Made by a program: the position numbers and the translations under genes. From JBBWZH01 sp035544115 (GTDB lineage Bacteria; Actinomycetota; Actinomycetes; Mycobacteriales; CADCTP01), in assembly GCA_963714145.1 (NCBI GenBank), contig OY970235.1, positions 1,550,001-1,614,000 of the forward strand: a stretch of DNA of 64,000 bases, in the 5' to 3' direction. The stretch's first letter is position 1, and every line of letters starts with the position of its first letter. Of the stretch, positions 8,070-14,697 are shown in pieces. The notes under the pieces were generated by a model. The model searched no databases, had not been told where the DNA came from, and worked only from the letters and a program-made list of their open reading frames with translations.

Positions 8070-8887
8070 CCGGGATCGAGGCGATCGTGCTGGGCATCGT
8101 GCAGGGGCTGACCGAGTTCCTGCCGATCTCCAGCTCGGCGCACCTGCGGATCGTGCCGGCGCTGCTGGACTGGCCGGACCCGGGCGCCGCCTTCACCGCG
8201 GTGATCCAGCTGGGCACCATGCTGGCCGTGCTGATCTACTTCTGGCGGGAGATCCTGCAGATCAGCGCGGCCTGGGTGCGCGGTATCTGGGACCGTGAGG
8301 TGCGGTCGGGCGCCGAGTACCGGATCGCCTGGTATGTGATCATCGCGACCATCCCGATCGGCCTGCTCGGCCTGGCCTTCTCCGACCAGATCGAGACCGG
8401 TGGGCGCAACCTCTGGCTGATCGCCACCACCCTGACCGTGCTCGGCCTGGTGCTGTTCTGGGCCGACCAGACCGGCAAGCGCACCCGGGACGAGGAGCGG
8501 ATCAGCTTCGGCGACGGCGTGCTGATCGGGCTGGCGCAGTCGGCCGCGCTGGTGCCCGGGGTGTCCCGGTCCGGCGCGACGATCACCGCGGGGCTGTTCC
8601 GCGGGCTGACCCGGGAGGCCGCGGCCCGGTTCTCGTTCCTGCTGTCGATCCCGGCCGTGGTCCTGTCCGGTCTGTTCGAGGCGCGCAAGATCGGCGACCC
8701 GGGCGGCCCGCCGCTCGGCGTGACCGGGCTGGCCACGGTGCTCGCGTTCGTCGTCGGGTACGCCTCGATCGCCTGGCTGCTGCGCTACCTGACCCGGCAC
8801 GGCATGACCGTGTTCGTCCTCTACCGGGTGGCGATGGGCGCCCTGCTGTTCGGTCTGCTGGCCACCCACACGATCAGCGCCACGTAG
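8066..8887 (+). CDS. uppP: Undecaprenyl-diphosphatase UppP/BacA
   Basis: This 273-aa integral membrane protein recycles the lipid carrier for peptidoglycan by dephosphorylating undecaprenyl diphosphate. Both signature motifs are present: QGLTEFLPISSSAHL (13-27, with E17 and H26) and PGVSRSGATITAGL (about 163-176, with the catalytic Ser/Arg). Several hydrophobic helices follow, ending with LYRVAMGALLFGLLA. Loss of function normally gives bacitracin sensitivity (family knowledge). A GGAGG lies 8 nt before the ATG at 8066. It is followed 10 nt later by the phosphomutase gene, which has its own -10 element. Confidence 0.95.
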   Translation: MTGIEAIVLGIVQGLTEFLPISSSAHLRIVPALLDWPDPGAAFTAVIQLGTMLAVLIYFWREILQISAAWVRGIWDREVRSGAEYRIAWYVIIATIPIGLLGLAFSDQIETGGRNLWLIATTLTVLGLVLFWADQTGKRTRDEERISFGDGVLIGLAQSAALVPGVSRSGATITAGLFRGLTREAAARFSFLLSIPAVVLSGLFEARKIGDPGGPPLGVTGLATVLAFVVGYASIAWLLRYLTRHGMTVFVLYRVAMGALLFGLLATHTISAT

Positions 8888-8890
8888 GGT
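8885..8890 (+). promoter_or_regulatory. -10 hexamer of the phosphomutase gene
   Basis: TAGGGT overlaps the uppP stop codon and ends 7 nt before the GTG at 8898, so the phosphomutase can be transcribed leaderless from inside the uppP terminus. Confidence 0.55.
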
Positions 8891-8897
8891 CGGTCCG

Positions 8898-9830
8898 GTG
8901 ACGACGGTGCTGCTGGTCCGGCACGGGCTGACCGCGATGACCGGCCCGGTGCTGGCCGGCCGCACCCTCGGCCTCGGCCTGGACGAGCGCGGCCGGGCCC
9001 AGGCGGCCGTGCTGGCGCAGCGGCTGGCCCCGGTCCCGCTGGCGGCCATCGTCTCCAGCCCGCTGGACCGCTGCCTGCAGACCGCCGGCACCGTCGCCAT
9101 CGGCCGCCCCGGGCCGGCCAGCCCGGTCGTGGCCAACGGCCAGCCGCCGCCCGGCTCGACCGCCCCGCCCGCGCTGGCCGCCCAGCCCGCGCTGGCCGGC
9201 CAGGCTGGGCTGGCCGCCCAGCCCGCGCTGGACGGCCAGGCTGGGCTGGACGGCCAGGCTGGGCTGGACGGCCAGGCTGGGCTGGACGGCCAGGCTGGGC
9301 TGGACGGCCAGGCTGGGCTGGACGGCCAGGCGGGGCTGGCCGGGCAGGAGGTGCTGGTCGACCGGCGGCTGATCGAAGTCGGCTACGGCGACTGGACCGG
9401 GCGCAAGCTGCAGGATCTGGCCAAGGAGCCGCTGTGGAGCGTGGTGCAGCAGCACCCGTCCGCGGCGGTGTTCCCGGGCGAGGGCGGCGAGGCGCTGGCC
9501 GCCACCCAGGCCCGGGCGGTCGCCGCGGTCCGGGAGTGGAACGCCCGGCTCGGCGACGACGCGGTCTGGCTGGCCTGCTCGCACGGCGACGTGATCAAGG
9601 CGGTGCTGGCCGACGCGCTCGGCCTGCACCTGGACCAGTTCCAGCGGATCGTGGTCGATCCCTGCTCGGTTTCGGTGGTGAACTACCTGCCCACCCGCCC
9701 GTTCGTGATCCGGATGAACGACACCGGCGGGGACGTGACCGCGCTGCTGCCGTCGAAAGACAAAGCGGGCGGCGAGGCCGGGTCAGCCGCGGACGCGGCG
9801 GTCGGCGGTGGCTCCGGCCCGGCCGGGTAG
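8898..9830 (+). CDS. Histidine phosphatase family protein (MSMEG_4193-type phosphomutase) with repeat insert
   Basis: This 310-aa protein has the RHG motif at the N-terminus (R8-H9-G10, phospho-acceptor His), SSPLDRCLQTA, and the second histidine motif ACSHGDVIK (H229). The 'IEVGYGDWTGRKLQDLAKEPLW' and 'VFPGEGGEAL' segments match the actinobacterial MSMEG_4193 family of putative phosphomutases. This family sits in a conserved module with DUF3090, the SCO1664 family and MshC. The biological substrate is not known. Residues ~93-146 are a tandem LDGQAG/LAAQPA hexapeptide array not expected in the family (see 9174-9335). A GTG start is chosen because TAGGGT lies 7 nt upstream and the family begins directly before the RHG motif. 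Confidence 0.9.
   Translation: MTTVLLVRHGLTAMTGPVLAGRTLGLGLDERGRAQAAVLAQRLAPVPLAAIVSSPLDRCLQTAGTVAIGRPGPASPVVANGQPPPGSTAPPALAAQPALAGQAGLAAQPALDGQAGLDGQAGLDGQAGLDGQAGLDGQAGLDGQAGLAGQEVLVDRRLIEVGYGDWTGRKLQDLAKEPLWSVVQQHPSAAVFPGEGGEALAATQARAVAAVREWNARLGDDAVWLACSHGDVIKAVLADALGLHLDQFQRIVVDPCSVSVVNYLPTRPFVIRMNDTGGDVTALLPSKDKAGGEAGSAADAAVGGGSGPAG
9174..9335 (+). repeat. In-frame 18-bp tandem repeat inside the phosphomutase gene
   Basis: Nine 18-bp units start at 9174, 9192, 9210, 9228, 9246, 9264, 9282, 9300 and 9318. The last six read CTGGACGGCCAGGCTGGG or differ by one base, and encode LDGQAG. The first three are variants (LAAQPA, LAGQAG). The array lies between the phosphatase motif-I half and the 'IEVGYGDW' segment, so it enlarges a loop and keeps the frame. 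Confidence 0.95.
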
Positions 9831-9837
9831 GACCGCG

Positions 9838-9843
9838 TAGGCT
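9838..9843 (+). promoter_or_regulatory. -10 hexamer of the DUF3090 gene
   Basis: TAGGCT lies immediately downstream of the phosphomutase stop codon and ends 9 nt before the ATG at 9853. Confidence 0.45.
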
Positions 9844-9852
9844 GGTTAACTA

Positions 9853-10416
9853 ATGTCCCGTCAGGTTCATCTCTTCGACCGCCCTCGGCGTTTCATTGCC
9901 GGCACCGTCGGCCAGCCGGGCGAGCGGACCTTCTTCCTGCAGGCGAGCGCCGCCGGCCGCACGGTCAGCGTCGCGCTGGAGAAAGCCCAGGTCTCCGCGC
10001 TGGCCGACCGGCTGGAGGAGCTGCTCGCCGAGATCCAGCGCCGGCTCGGCGTGGCCCTGCCGGACGAGACCACGCCGTCGGAGGATCTCGACCCGCTGGA
10101 GACCCCGATCGAGGCCGAGTTCCGGGTCGGCGCGATGGGCCTGGCCTGGGACGGCGACGAGCAGCTGGTCGTGGTCGAGGCGCAGGCCGCCGGCGACGAA
10201 CCGGCCGACGAATCCACCATCCTGGAGGACGTCGAGGAGGGCCCGGACGTGCTCCGGGTCCGGCTCACCGCCGAGTCGGCCCGGGCCTTCATCGGCCGCG
10301 CCCGCCGGGTGATCGCCGCCGGCCGCCCACCCTGCCCGCTCTGCGGTCTCCCACTCGACCCGGACGGCCACATCTGCCCCCGCCAGAACGGCTACCGCCG
10401 CGGCGCCGCCGCGTAG
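9853..10416 (+). CDS. DUF3090 family protein with C-terminal zinc ribbon
   Basis: This 187-aa protein opens with MSRQVHLFDRPRRFIAGTVG, then 'GQPGERTFFLQA' and 'VALEKAQVSALADRLEELL', the hallmark of DUF3090, a family largely restricted to actinobacteria. The C-terminus carries a four-ligand zinc-ribbon-like motif CPLCGLPLDPDGHICPR. Its function is unknown; in most genomes it lies between the MSMEG_4193-type phosphomutase and an SCO1664-family gene. Here it directly follows the phosphomutase (22-nt gap), but a reverse-strand flavoprotein gene separates it from the SCO1664 gene. Confidence 0.85.
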   Translation: MSRQVHLFDRPRRFIAGTVGQPGERTFFLQASAAGRTVSVALEKAQVSALADRLEELLAEIQRRLGVALPDETTPSEDLDPLETPIEAEFRVGAMGLAWDGDEQLVVVEAQAAGDEPADESTILEDVEEGPDVLRVRLTAESARAFIGRARRVIAAGRPPCPLCGLPLDPDGHICPRQNGYRRGAAA

Positions 10417-10427
10417 TCTCCCCGTTC

Positions 10428-10564
10428 GCCGCCCACGCCCCGGCACCCCACCCGGGAGATTCGTGTTCACCGACCGGTGTCGGGTCACCTACCGGGCCGG
10501 GCCGTCCGCCGAACCGCGATGGGTAACCGCGACCATCGGGTGGAGTGCCGGGGTGTGGGCGGCG
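10428..10564. repeat. Inverted pair of the 27-bp interspersed element (candidate bidirectional terminator)
   Basis: A 27-bp sequence at 10428-10454 recurs inverted at 10538-10564 with 25 of 27 positions matching, separated by 83 nt. The right copy contains AGTGCCGGGGTGTGGGCGGC. The pair could form a long GC-rich stem between two convergent genes (DUF3090 and the flavoprotein), so it may end transcription from both sides. The same element occurs singly at 40074-40100 and 51772-51798. The rest of 10417-10630 shows nothing gene-like. Confidence 0.75.
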
Positions 10565-10630
10565 TAGCCGGGGCGAGAGTCGAGGCGGGGTGCCGGCCGC
10601 CGGCGGCGAACGTGGGGTGGGACGGCGGGA

Positions 10631-11605
10631 TCAGGGCGCCTCGGACGAATGCCCGGGGAACAGGTGCGCGCTGGGATCGATCGCCACGGTCGCGTTGCAG
10701 ACCGCGGTCGCGACCTCGCCGAACCCGGTGGAGATGAGCCGCAGCTTGCCGGGGTATTCGGTGATGTCGCCGGCGGCGAACACCCGCGGCACGTTGGTGG
10801 CCATCGTCGAGTCGACCGGGATCTGCTTCTTCTCGATCGTCACGCCCCAGGTGGAGAGCGGGCCCAGGTCGGCGGTGAAGCCGAGCGCGGCGATGACGCT
10901 CTGCGCCGGCAGCCGCAGGCTCTCCCCGGTCTTGGTGTGCCGGACCGTCACCTCGGCCAGCCAGTCGTCCCCGGTCAGCGCGTCCACCTCGGCGAACGTG
11001 TGCACCGGGATGCCCAGCGCGGCCACCTGCCGGATCGTGTGTTCGTGCGCGCGGAACCGGTCCCGGCGGTGTACCAGGGTGACCGAGCGGGCCATCGGGG
11101 CGAGGTTCAGTGCCCAGTCGAACGCCGAGTCGCCGCCGCCGACGATCACCACGTCGCGGCCGGCGTGCGCGTCCAGCTTGGGCACGAAGTAGACCAGGCC
11201 CCGCTCCAGCCAGCCGTCGCCGACCGGCAGCGGGCGCGGGCTGAACGTGCCGATCCCGCCGGTGATCACGACCGCCTTGCAGGAGATCTCGGTGCCCTGG
11301 TCGGTGCCGACCAACAGGGTGTCCTCGGCCGGCCGGGTCAGGCTGGTGGCCCGCTCGCCGAGCAGGTAGTGCGGGTCGAACGGGGCCGCCTGGGCGACCA
11401 GCCGCTCCACCAGCTCCCGCCCGCGGACCGCCGGGAAGCCGGCCACATCGAAGATCATCTTTTCTGGATAGAGGGCGGTCACCTGGCCACCCGGTTCGGG
11501 CAGCGAGTCCACCACGGCCGTGCGCAGGCCGCGGAATCCGGCGTAGTACGCGCCGTAGAGGCCGCCCGGCCCGGCTCCGACAATGAGCAGATCAACCGCG
11601 ATCAT
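10631..11605 (-). CDS. Ferredoxin--NADP reductase-type flavoprotein (thioredoxin reductase-like fold)
   Basis: This 324-aa protein has an FAD Rossmann motif VGAGPGGLYGAYYAG near the N-terminus, an NADP-binding motif VVIVGGGDSAFDWAL at about 152-166, and the terminal FAD motif RVFAAGDITEYPGKLRLI. 'EPGGQVTALYPEKMIFDVAGFP' is the signature of the YumC-like ferredoxin-NADP reductases. The redox-active CxxC of true thioredoxin reductases is absent. It should move electrons between NADPH and a ferredoxin (one is encoded at 37339-37617, not adjacent). The ATG at 11605 matches the usual family start. It interrupts, on the opposite strand, the conserved DUF3090-SCO1664-mshC run. Confidence 0.88.
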   Translation of the reverse strand: MIAVDLLIVGAGPGGLYGAYYAGFRGLRTAVVDSLPEPGGQVTALYPEKMIFDVAGFPAVRGRELVERLVAQAAPFDPHYLLGERATSLTRPAEDTLLVGTDQGTEISCKAVVITGGIGTFSPRPLPVGDGWLERGLVYFVPKLDAHAGRDVVIVGGGDSAFDWALNLAPMARSVTLVHRRDRFRAHEHTIRQVAALGIPVHTFAEVDALTGDDWLAEVTVRHTKTGESLRLPAQSVIAALGFTADLGPLSTWGVTIEKKQIPVDSTMATNVPRVFAAGDITEYPGKLRLISTGFGEVATAVCNATVAIDPSAHLFPGHSSEAP

Positions 11606-11685
11606 CCCCACAGAAGACCAGACTGCGGGGCCACCGCGCCAGGCCCCGGGTGCGCGGTGCGCCACGGATCACGGACACTTATGGG

Positions 11686-12417
11686 GTGGAGGGCAGCGGT
11701 GGGGGGTTGGATGTGGCCACGGCGCTGGGCCTGCTGCGGGCCGGCGACATCGACGTCGAGGGCCGGCTGGTGTCGGCCAGCAACGCCACCCTCTACTGCT
11801 CGATAGCGTGCGGCGAGGTCGCGGCCGCCTGCGTGTACAAGCCGGTCCGCGGCGAGCGCCCGCTCTGGGACTTCCCGGACGGCACCCTGGCCGGCCGGGA
11901 GGTCGCCGCGTACCGGGTCTCCGAGGCGCTGGGCTGGGCGGTGGTGCCGCCGACCGTGTTGCGCGACGGCCCGTTCGGCGAGGGCATGGTGCAGCTCTGG
12001 ATCGAGGGTGACGACACGGTCGACCTGAGCGTGCTGATCCGGGCCGACCTCGCGCCGCTGCGCCGGATGGCCATCTTCGACGCGGTGATCAACAACGCCG
12101 ACCGCAAGGGCGGCCACCTGATCCCGATGCCGGCCGGGCACGTCTACGGCGTCGACCACGGGGTGACCTTCCACACCGAGAACAAGCTGCGCACCGTGCT
12201 CTGGAGCTGGGCCGGCGACCCGCTGGACGACGAGGCCATCGACGCGCTGTCCGAGCTGCGGGCCCAGTTGGAGGGCCAGCTCGGCGACGACCTGCGGGCG
12301 CTGCTGCACCGCCGCGAGGTCGCCGCCACGGTCCGCCGGGTGGACCGCCTGCTCACCGTCCGCCGCTACCCCGAGCCGTCCGGCGACTGGCCCGCGATCC
12401 CCTGGCCCCCGTTCTGA
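11686..12417 (+). CDS. SCO1664 family protein (PI3/PI4-kinase-like fold)
   Basis: This 243-aa protein has 'LLRAGDIDVEGRLVSASNATLYC', 'CVYKPVRGERPLWDFPDGTLAGREVAAY', 'AIFDAVINNADRKGGHLI' and 'GVDHGVTFH'. It thus shows the Lys, D-x3-N-AD-R and D-H-G residues expected for an atypical kinase (HipA/PI3K-like) active site, as annotated for the SCO1664 family. Its function is unknown. It precedes mshC in most actinobacteria, as here (90-nt gap). The start is uncertain: GTG at 11686 has a GACACT hexamer 6 nt upstream, while a GTG at 11650 would add 12 residues. Confidence 0.8.
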   Translation: MEGSGGGLDVATALGLLRAGDIDVEGRLVSASNATLYCSIACGEVAAACVYKPVRGERPLWDFPDGTLAGREVAAYRVSEALGWAVVPPTVLRDGPFGEGMVQLWIEGDDTVDLSVLIRADLAPLRRMAIFDAVINNADRKGGHLIPMPAGHVYGVDHGVTFHTENKLRTVLWSWAGDPLDDEAIDALSELRAQLEGQLGDDLRALLHRREVAATVRRVDRLLTVRRYPEPSGDWPAIPWPPF

Positions 12418-12494
12418 CCGGGTCCGGCCCGGTCCGCCCGCCCCGGCGCCGGGCCGGCCGGGTGTGGCCGCAGCTGCAGAGGTAGACCGGTCGG

Positions 12495-12500
12495 TAATGT
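12495..12500 (+). promoter_or_regulatory. -10 hexamer of mshC
   Basis: TAATGT ends 7 nt before the ATG at 12508. This favours 12508 over the in-frame GTG at 12499, which lies inside the hexamer. Confidence 0.5.
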
Positions 12501-12507
12501 GATCGGC

Positions 12508-13734
12508 ATGGAGTCGTGGCCAACCCCGTCGATCCCGGCGCTGCCCGGCTCCGGCCACCCGCTGCGGCTGTACGACACCGCGACCGGCGAGGTGCGGCCG
12601 ACCGCGCCGGGGGAGACCGCCCGGATGTACGTCTGCGGGATCACCCCGTACGACGCCACCCACCTCGGGCACGCGGCCACCTACCTGGCCTTCGACCTGG
12701 TCAACCGGGTCTGGCGGGACGCCGGCCACCGGGTCCGGTACGTGCAGAACGTGACCGACGTGGACGACCCGCTGCTGGAACGGGCCGACCGGGACGGGCT
12801 GGACTGGCGCGACCTGGCGGCCCGGGAGACCGCGCTGTTCCGCCAGGACATGACCGTGCTGCGGGTGCTCCCGCCGGACGACTACATCGGCGCGGTGGAG
12901 GCGATCGGCGAGATCGTCCCGCTGATCCGGCAGCTGCTGGACGCCGGCGCCGGCTACCTGGTCGAGGAGGACGTCTACTTCTCGGTCGACGCCGCGCCCC
13001 GGTTCGGCTACGAGGCCGGCCTGGACGTGCCGGCGATGCTGGCGCTGTCCGCCGAGCGCGGCGGCGACCCGGGCCGGCCGGGCAAGAAGAACCCGCTCGA
13101 CCCGGTGCTCTGGCGGGCCGCCCGGTTCGGCGAGCCGAGCTGGGAGTCCGAGCTCGGCCCGGGCCGTCCCGGCTGGCACGTCGAGTGCGCGGCGATCGCG
13201 CTGAACCGGCTCGGCTCCGGGTTCGAGGTCCAGGGCGGCGGCAGCGACCTGGCCTTCCCGCACCATGAGATGTCCGCCGCGCACGCCGAGGTGGCCCGCG
13301 GCCAGTGGCCGTTCGCCCGGCACTACGTGCATGCCGGAATGATCCGGCTGGGCGGCGAGAAGATGTCCAAGAGCCTGGGCAACCTGGTGCTGGTCTCCCG
13401 GCTGGTCGCCGACGGCACCGACCCGGCCGCGATCCGGCTGGCGCTGCTGGTCGGGCACTACCGGGCCGACCGGGACTGGACCGAGCCGCTGCTACGCGCC
13501 GCGCAGAGCCGGCTGGCGCGCTGGCGCGCGGCGATCGCGCTGCCGGCCGGGCCGGACGCGCTGCCGGTGCTGGACGCGGTCCGCCGGCAGCTCGCCGACG
13601 ATCTGGACGCGCCGGCGGCGCTCGGCACGGTCGACCGCTGGGCGGACGAAGCGCTACTGGGCCACGGCCCGGACCCGACCGCCCCCGGACTCGTCCGCGA
13701 CCTCGCCGACACCCTGCTCGGCGTACAGCTCTAG
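12508..13734 (+). CDS. mshC: Cysteine--glucosaminyl-inositol ligase MshC
   Basis: MshC catalyses the ATP-dependent ligation of cysteine to glucosaminyl-inositol, the penultimate step of mycothiol synthesis. The 408-aa protein is a cysteinyl-tRNA-synthetase paralogue. YVCGITPYDATHLGHAATYL contains the zinc ligand C43 and the HIGH-like HLGH at 52-55. WHVECAAIAL and FPHHEMSAAHAE provide the other zinc ligands, and KMSKS lies at 285-289. It lacks the tRNA-binding C-terminal domain of CysRS, matching the ~410-aa length of MshC. It belongs to the phosphomutase-DUF3090-SCO1664-mshC module. A mycothiol-dependent-type enzyme is encoded at 61376-62182. Confidence 0.95.
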   Translation: MESWPTPSIPALPGSGHPLRLYDTATGEVRPTAPGETARMYVCGITPYDATHLGHAATYLAFDLVNRVWRDAGHRVRYVQNVTDVDDPLLERADRDGLDWRDLAARETALFRQDMTVLRVLPPDDYIGAVEAIGEIVPLIRQLLDAGAGYLVEEDVYFSVDAAPRFGYEAGLDVPAMLALSAERGGDPGRPGKKNPLDPVLWRAARFGEPSWESELGPGRPGWHVECAAIALNRLGSGFEVQGGGSDLAFPHHEMSAAHAEVARGQWPFARHYVHAGMIRLGGEKMSKSLGNLVLVSRLVADGTDPAAIRLALLVGHYRADRDWTEPLLRAAQSRLARWRAAIALPAGPDALPVLDAVRRQLADDLDAPAALGTVDRWADEALLGHGPDPTAPGLVRDLADTLLGVQL

Positions 13735-13774
13735 GTTTCCCGCCCCGTCCCGGCTGCGCCGCCCGGCGGCGGAG

Positions 13775-14647
13775 CTAAGCGTTGGGAGCCTTGCCTCCGG
13801 GCCCGGACGGGCGGCGGCGGCGCAGGTACCGCTCGAACTCCCGGGCGATGGTCTCCCCGCTGGTCTGGGCCAGCGTGTCGTCGCCGTCCCGCTCCTCCAG
13901 GGAACGGACGTACTCGGTGACCTCGGCGTCCTCGCTGGCCATCTCGTCTACCAGCTTCTGCCATTCGTCGGCCTGCTCGGGCAGGGTGCCGAGCGGGACC
14001 GGCACGTCCAGCACCTCTTCGACCCGGTGCAGCAGGGCCAGGGTGGCCTTCGGGTTCGGCGGCTGGGAGACGTAGTGCGGGACGGCGGCCCAGAACGAGA
14101 TGGCCGGGATGCCGCCGCGGACGCAGGCGTCCTGCAGGACGCCGACGATGCCGGTGGGGCCCTCGTAGCGGGAGCGTTCCAGGCCGTACCGGGTGGCCGA
14201 GGCGGCGTCGTAGGCGGTGCCGGTGACCGGGGTGGGCCGGGTGTGCGGCGTGTCGGACAGCAGGGCGCCGAGCGAGACGACCGTCTGCACGCCCAGCTCG
14301 CGGACCAGTTCCAGGATCTCGTCGCAGAACCCGCGCCAGCGCATGTTCGGCTCGACGCCGCGCATCAGCACCACGTCGGTGGCCGAGCCGGGCGGGCGGC
14401 ACACCGAGAACCGGGTGGTGGGCCACTCGATCCGCCGCTGCACGCCGTCCACCAGGGACACTGTCGGGCGGTTGACCTGGAAGTCGTAGTAGTCGTCCGG
14501 ATCGACGGCGGCCAGCGGGCGAGCGTCCCAGATGAGTTCGAGGTGCTCCACCGCCGAGGTGGCGGCGTCACCCGCGTCGTTCCAGCCCTCGAACGCGCCG
14601 ACGAGCACCGGCTCGGTCAGCTCGGGCCAGTCCTCGAACTCGGTCAT
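13775..14647 (-). CDS. PAC2 family protein
   Basis: This 290-aa protein starts with TEFEDWPELTEPVLVGAFEGWNDAGDAAT and contains 'YYDFQVNRPTVSLVDG' and 'VVSLGALLSDTPHTRPTPVTG'. These are typical of the PAC2 (proteasome assembly chaperone 2-like) family common in actinobacteria and archaea. The bacterial role is unknown; proximity to the Pup-proteasome locus is suggestive, but the family also occurs in bacteria without proteasomes. It is divergent from metH; the two -10 elements lie in the 50-bp spacer 14648-14697. The C-terminal tail (RYLRRRRPSGPGG) is basic. Confidence 0.88.
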   Translation of the reverse strand: MTEFEDWPELTEPVLVGAFEGWNDAGDAATSAVEHLELIWDARPLAAVDPDDYYDFQVNRPTVSLVDGVQRRIEWPTTRFSVCRPPGSATDVVLMRGVEPNMRWRGFCDEILELVRELGVQTVVSLGALLSDTPHTRPTPVTGTAYDAASATRYGLERSRYEGPTGIVGVLQDACVRGGIPAISFWAAVPHYVSQPPNPKATLALLHRVEEVLDVPVPLGTLPEQADEWQKLVDEMASEDAEVTEYVRSLEERDGDDTLAQTSGETIAREFERYLRRRRPSGPGGKAPNA

Positions 14648-14653
14648 TGGGCA

Positions 14654-14659
14654 AGCCTA
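14654..14659 (-). promoter_or_regulatory. -10 hexamer of the PAC2 gene
   Basis: TAGGCT on the minus strand ends 6 nt before the ATG at 14647, indicating a leaderless mRNA. Confidence 0.55.
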
Positions 14660-14685
14660 CGTCGGTACCCAGGGGCGCGCGCCGG

Positions 14686-14691
14686 TAGCCT
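14686..14691 (+). promoter_or_regulatory. -10 hexamer of metH
   Basis: TAGCCT ends 6 nt before the ATG at 14698. With no 5' leader there is no room for a cobalamin riboswitch on this transcript. Confidence 0.5.
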
Positions 14692-14697
14692 GATGGC

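Noticed and set aside
9174..9335. Short direct repeats resembling a CRISPR array
   Set aside because: Units are 18 bp with no spacers, stay in frame, and encode a hexapeptide repeat inside a conserved phosphatase gene. No cas genes are present.
10631..11605. Thioredoxin reductase
   Set aside because: The fold and nucleotide motifs fit, but the redox CxxC is missing and 'EPGGQVTALYPEKMIFDVAGFP' matches the ferredoxin-NADP reductase branch.
14648..14697. Cobalamin riboswitch before metH
   Set aside because: Only 50 bp separate metH from the divergent PAC2 gene, and the -10 lies 6 nt before the start, leaving no leader for a riboswitch.
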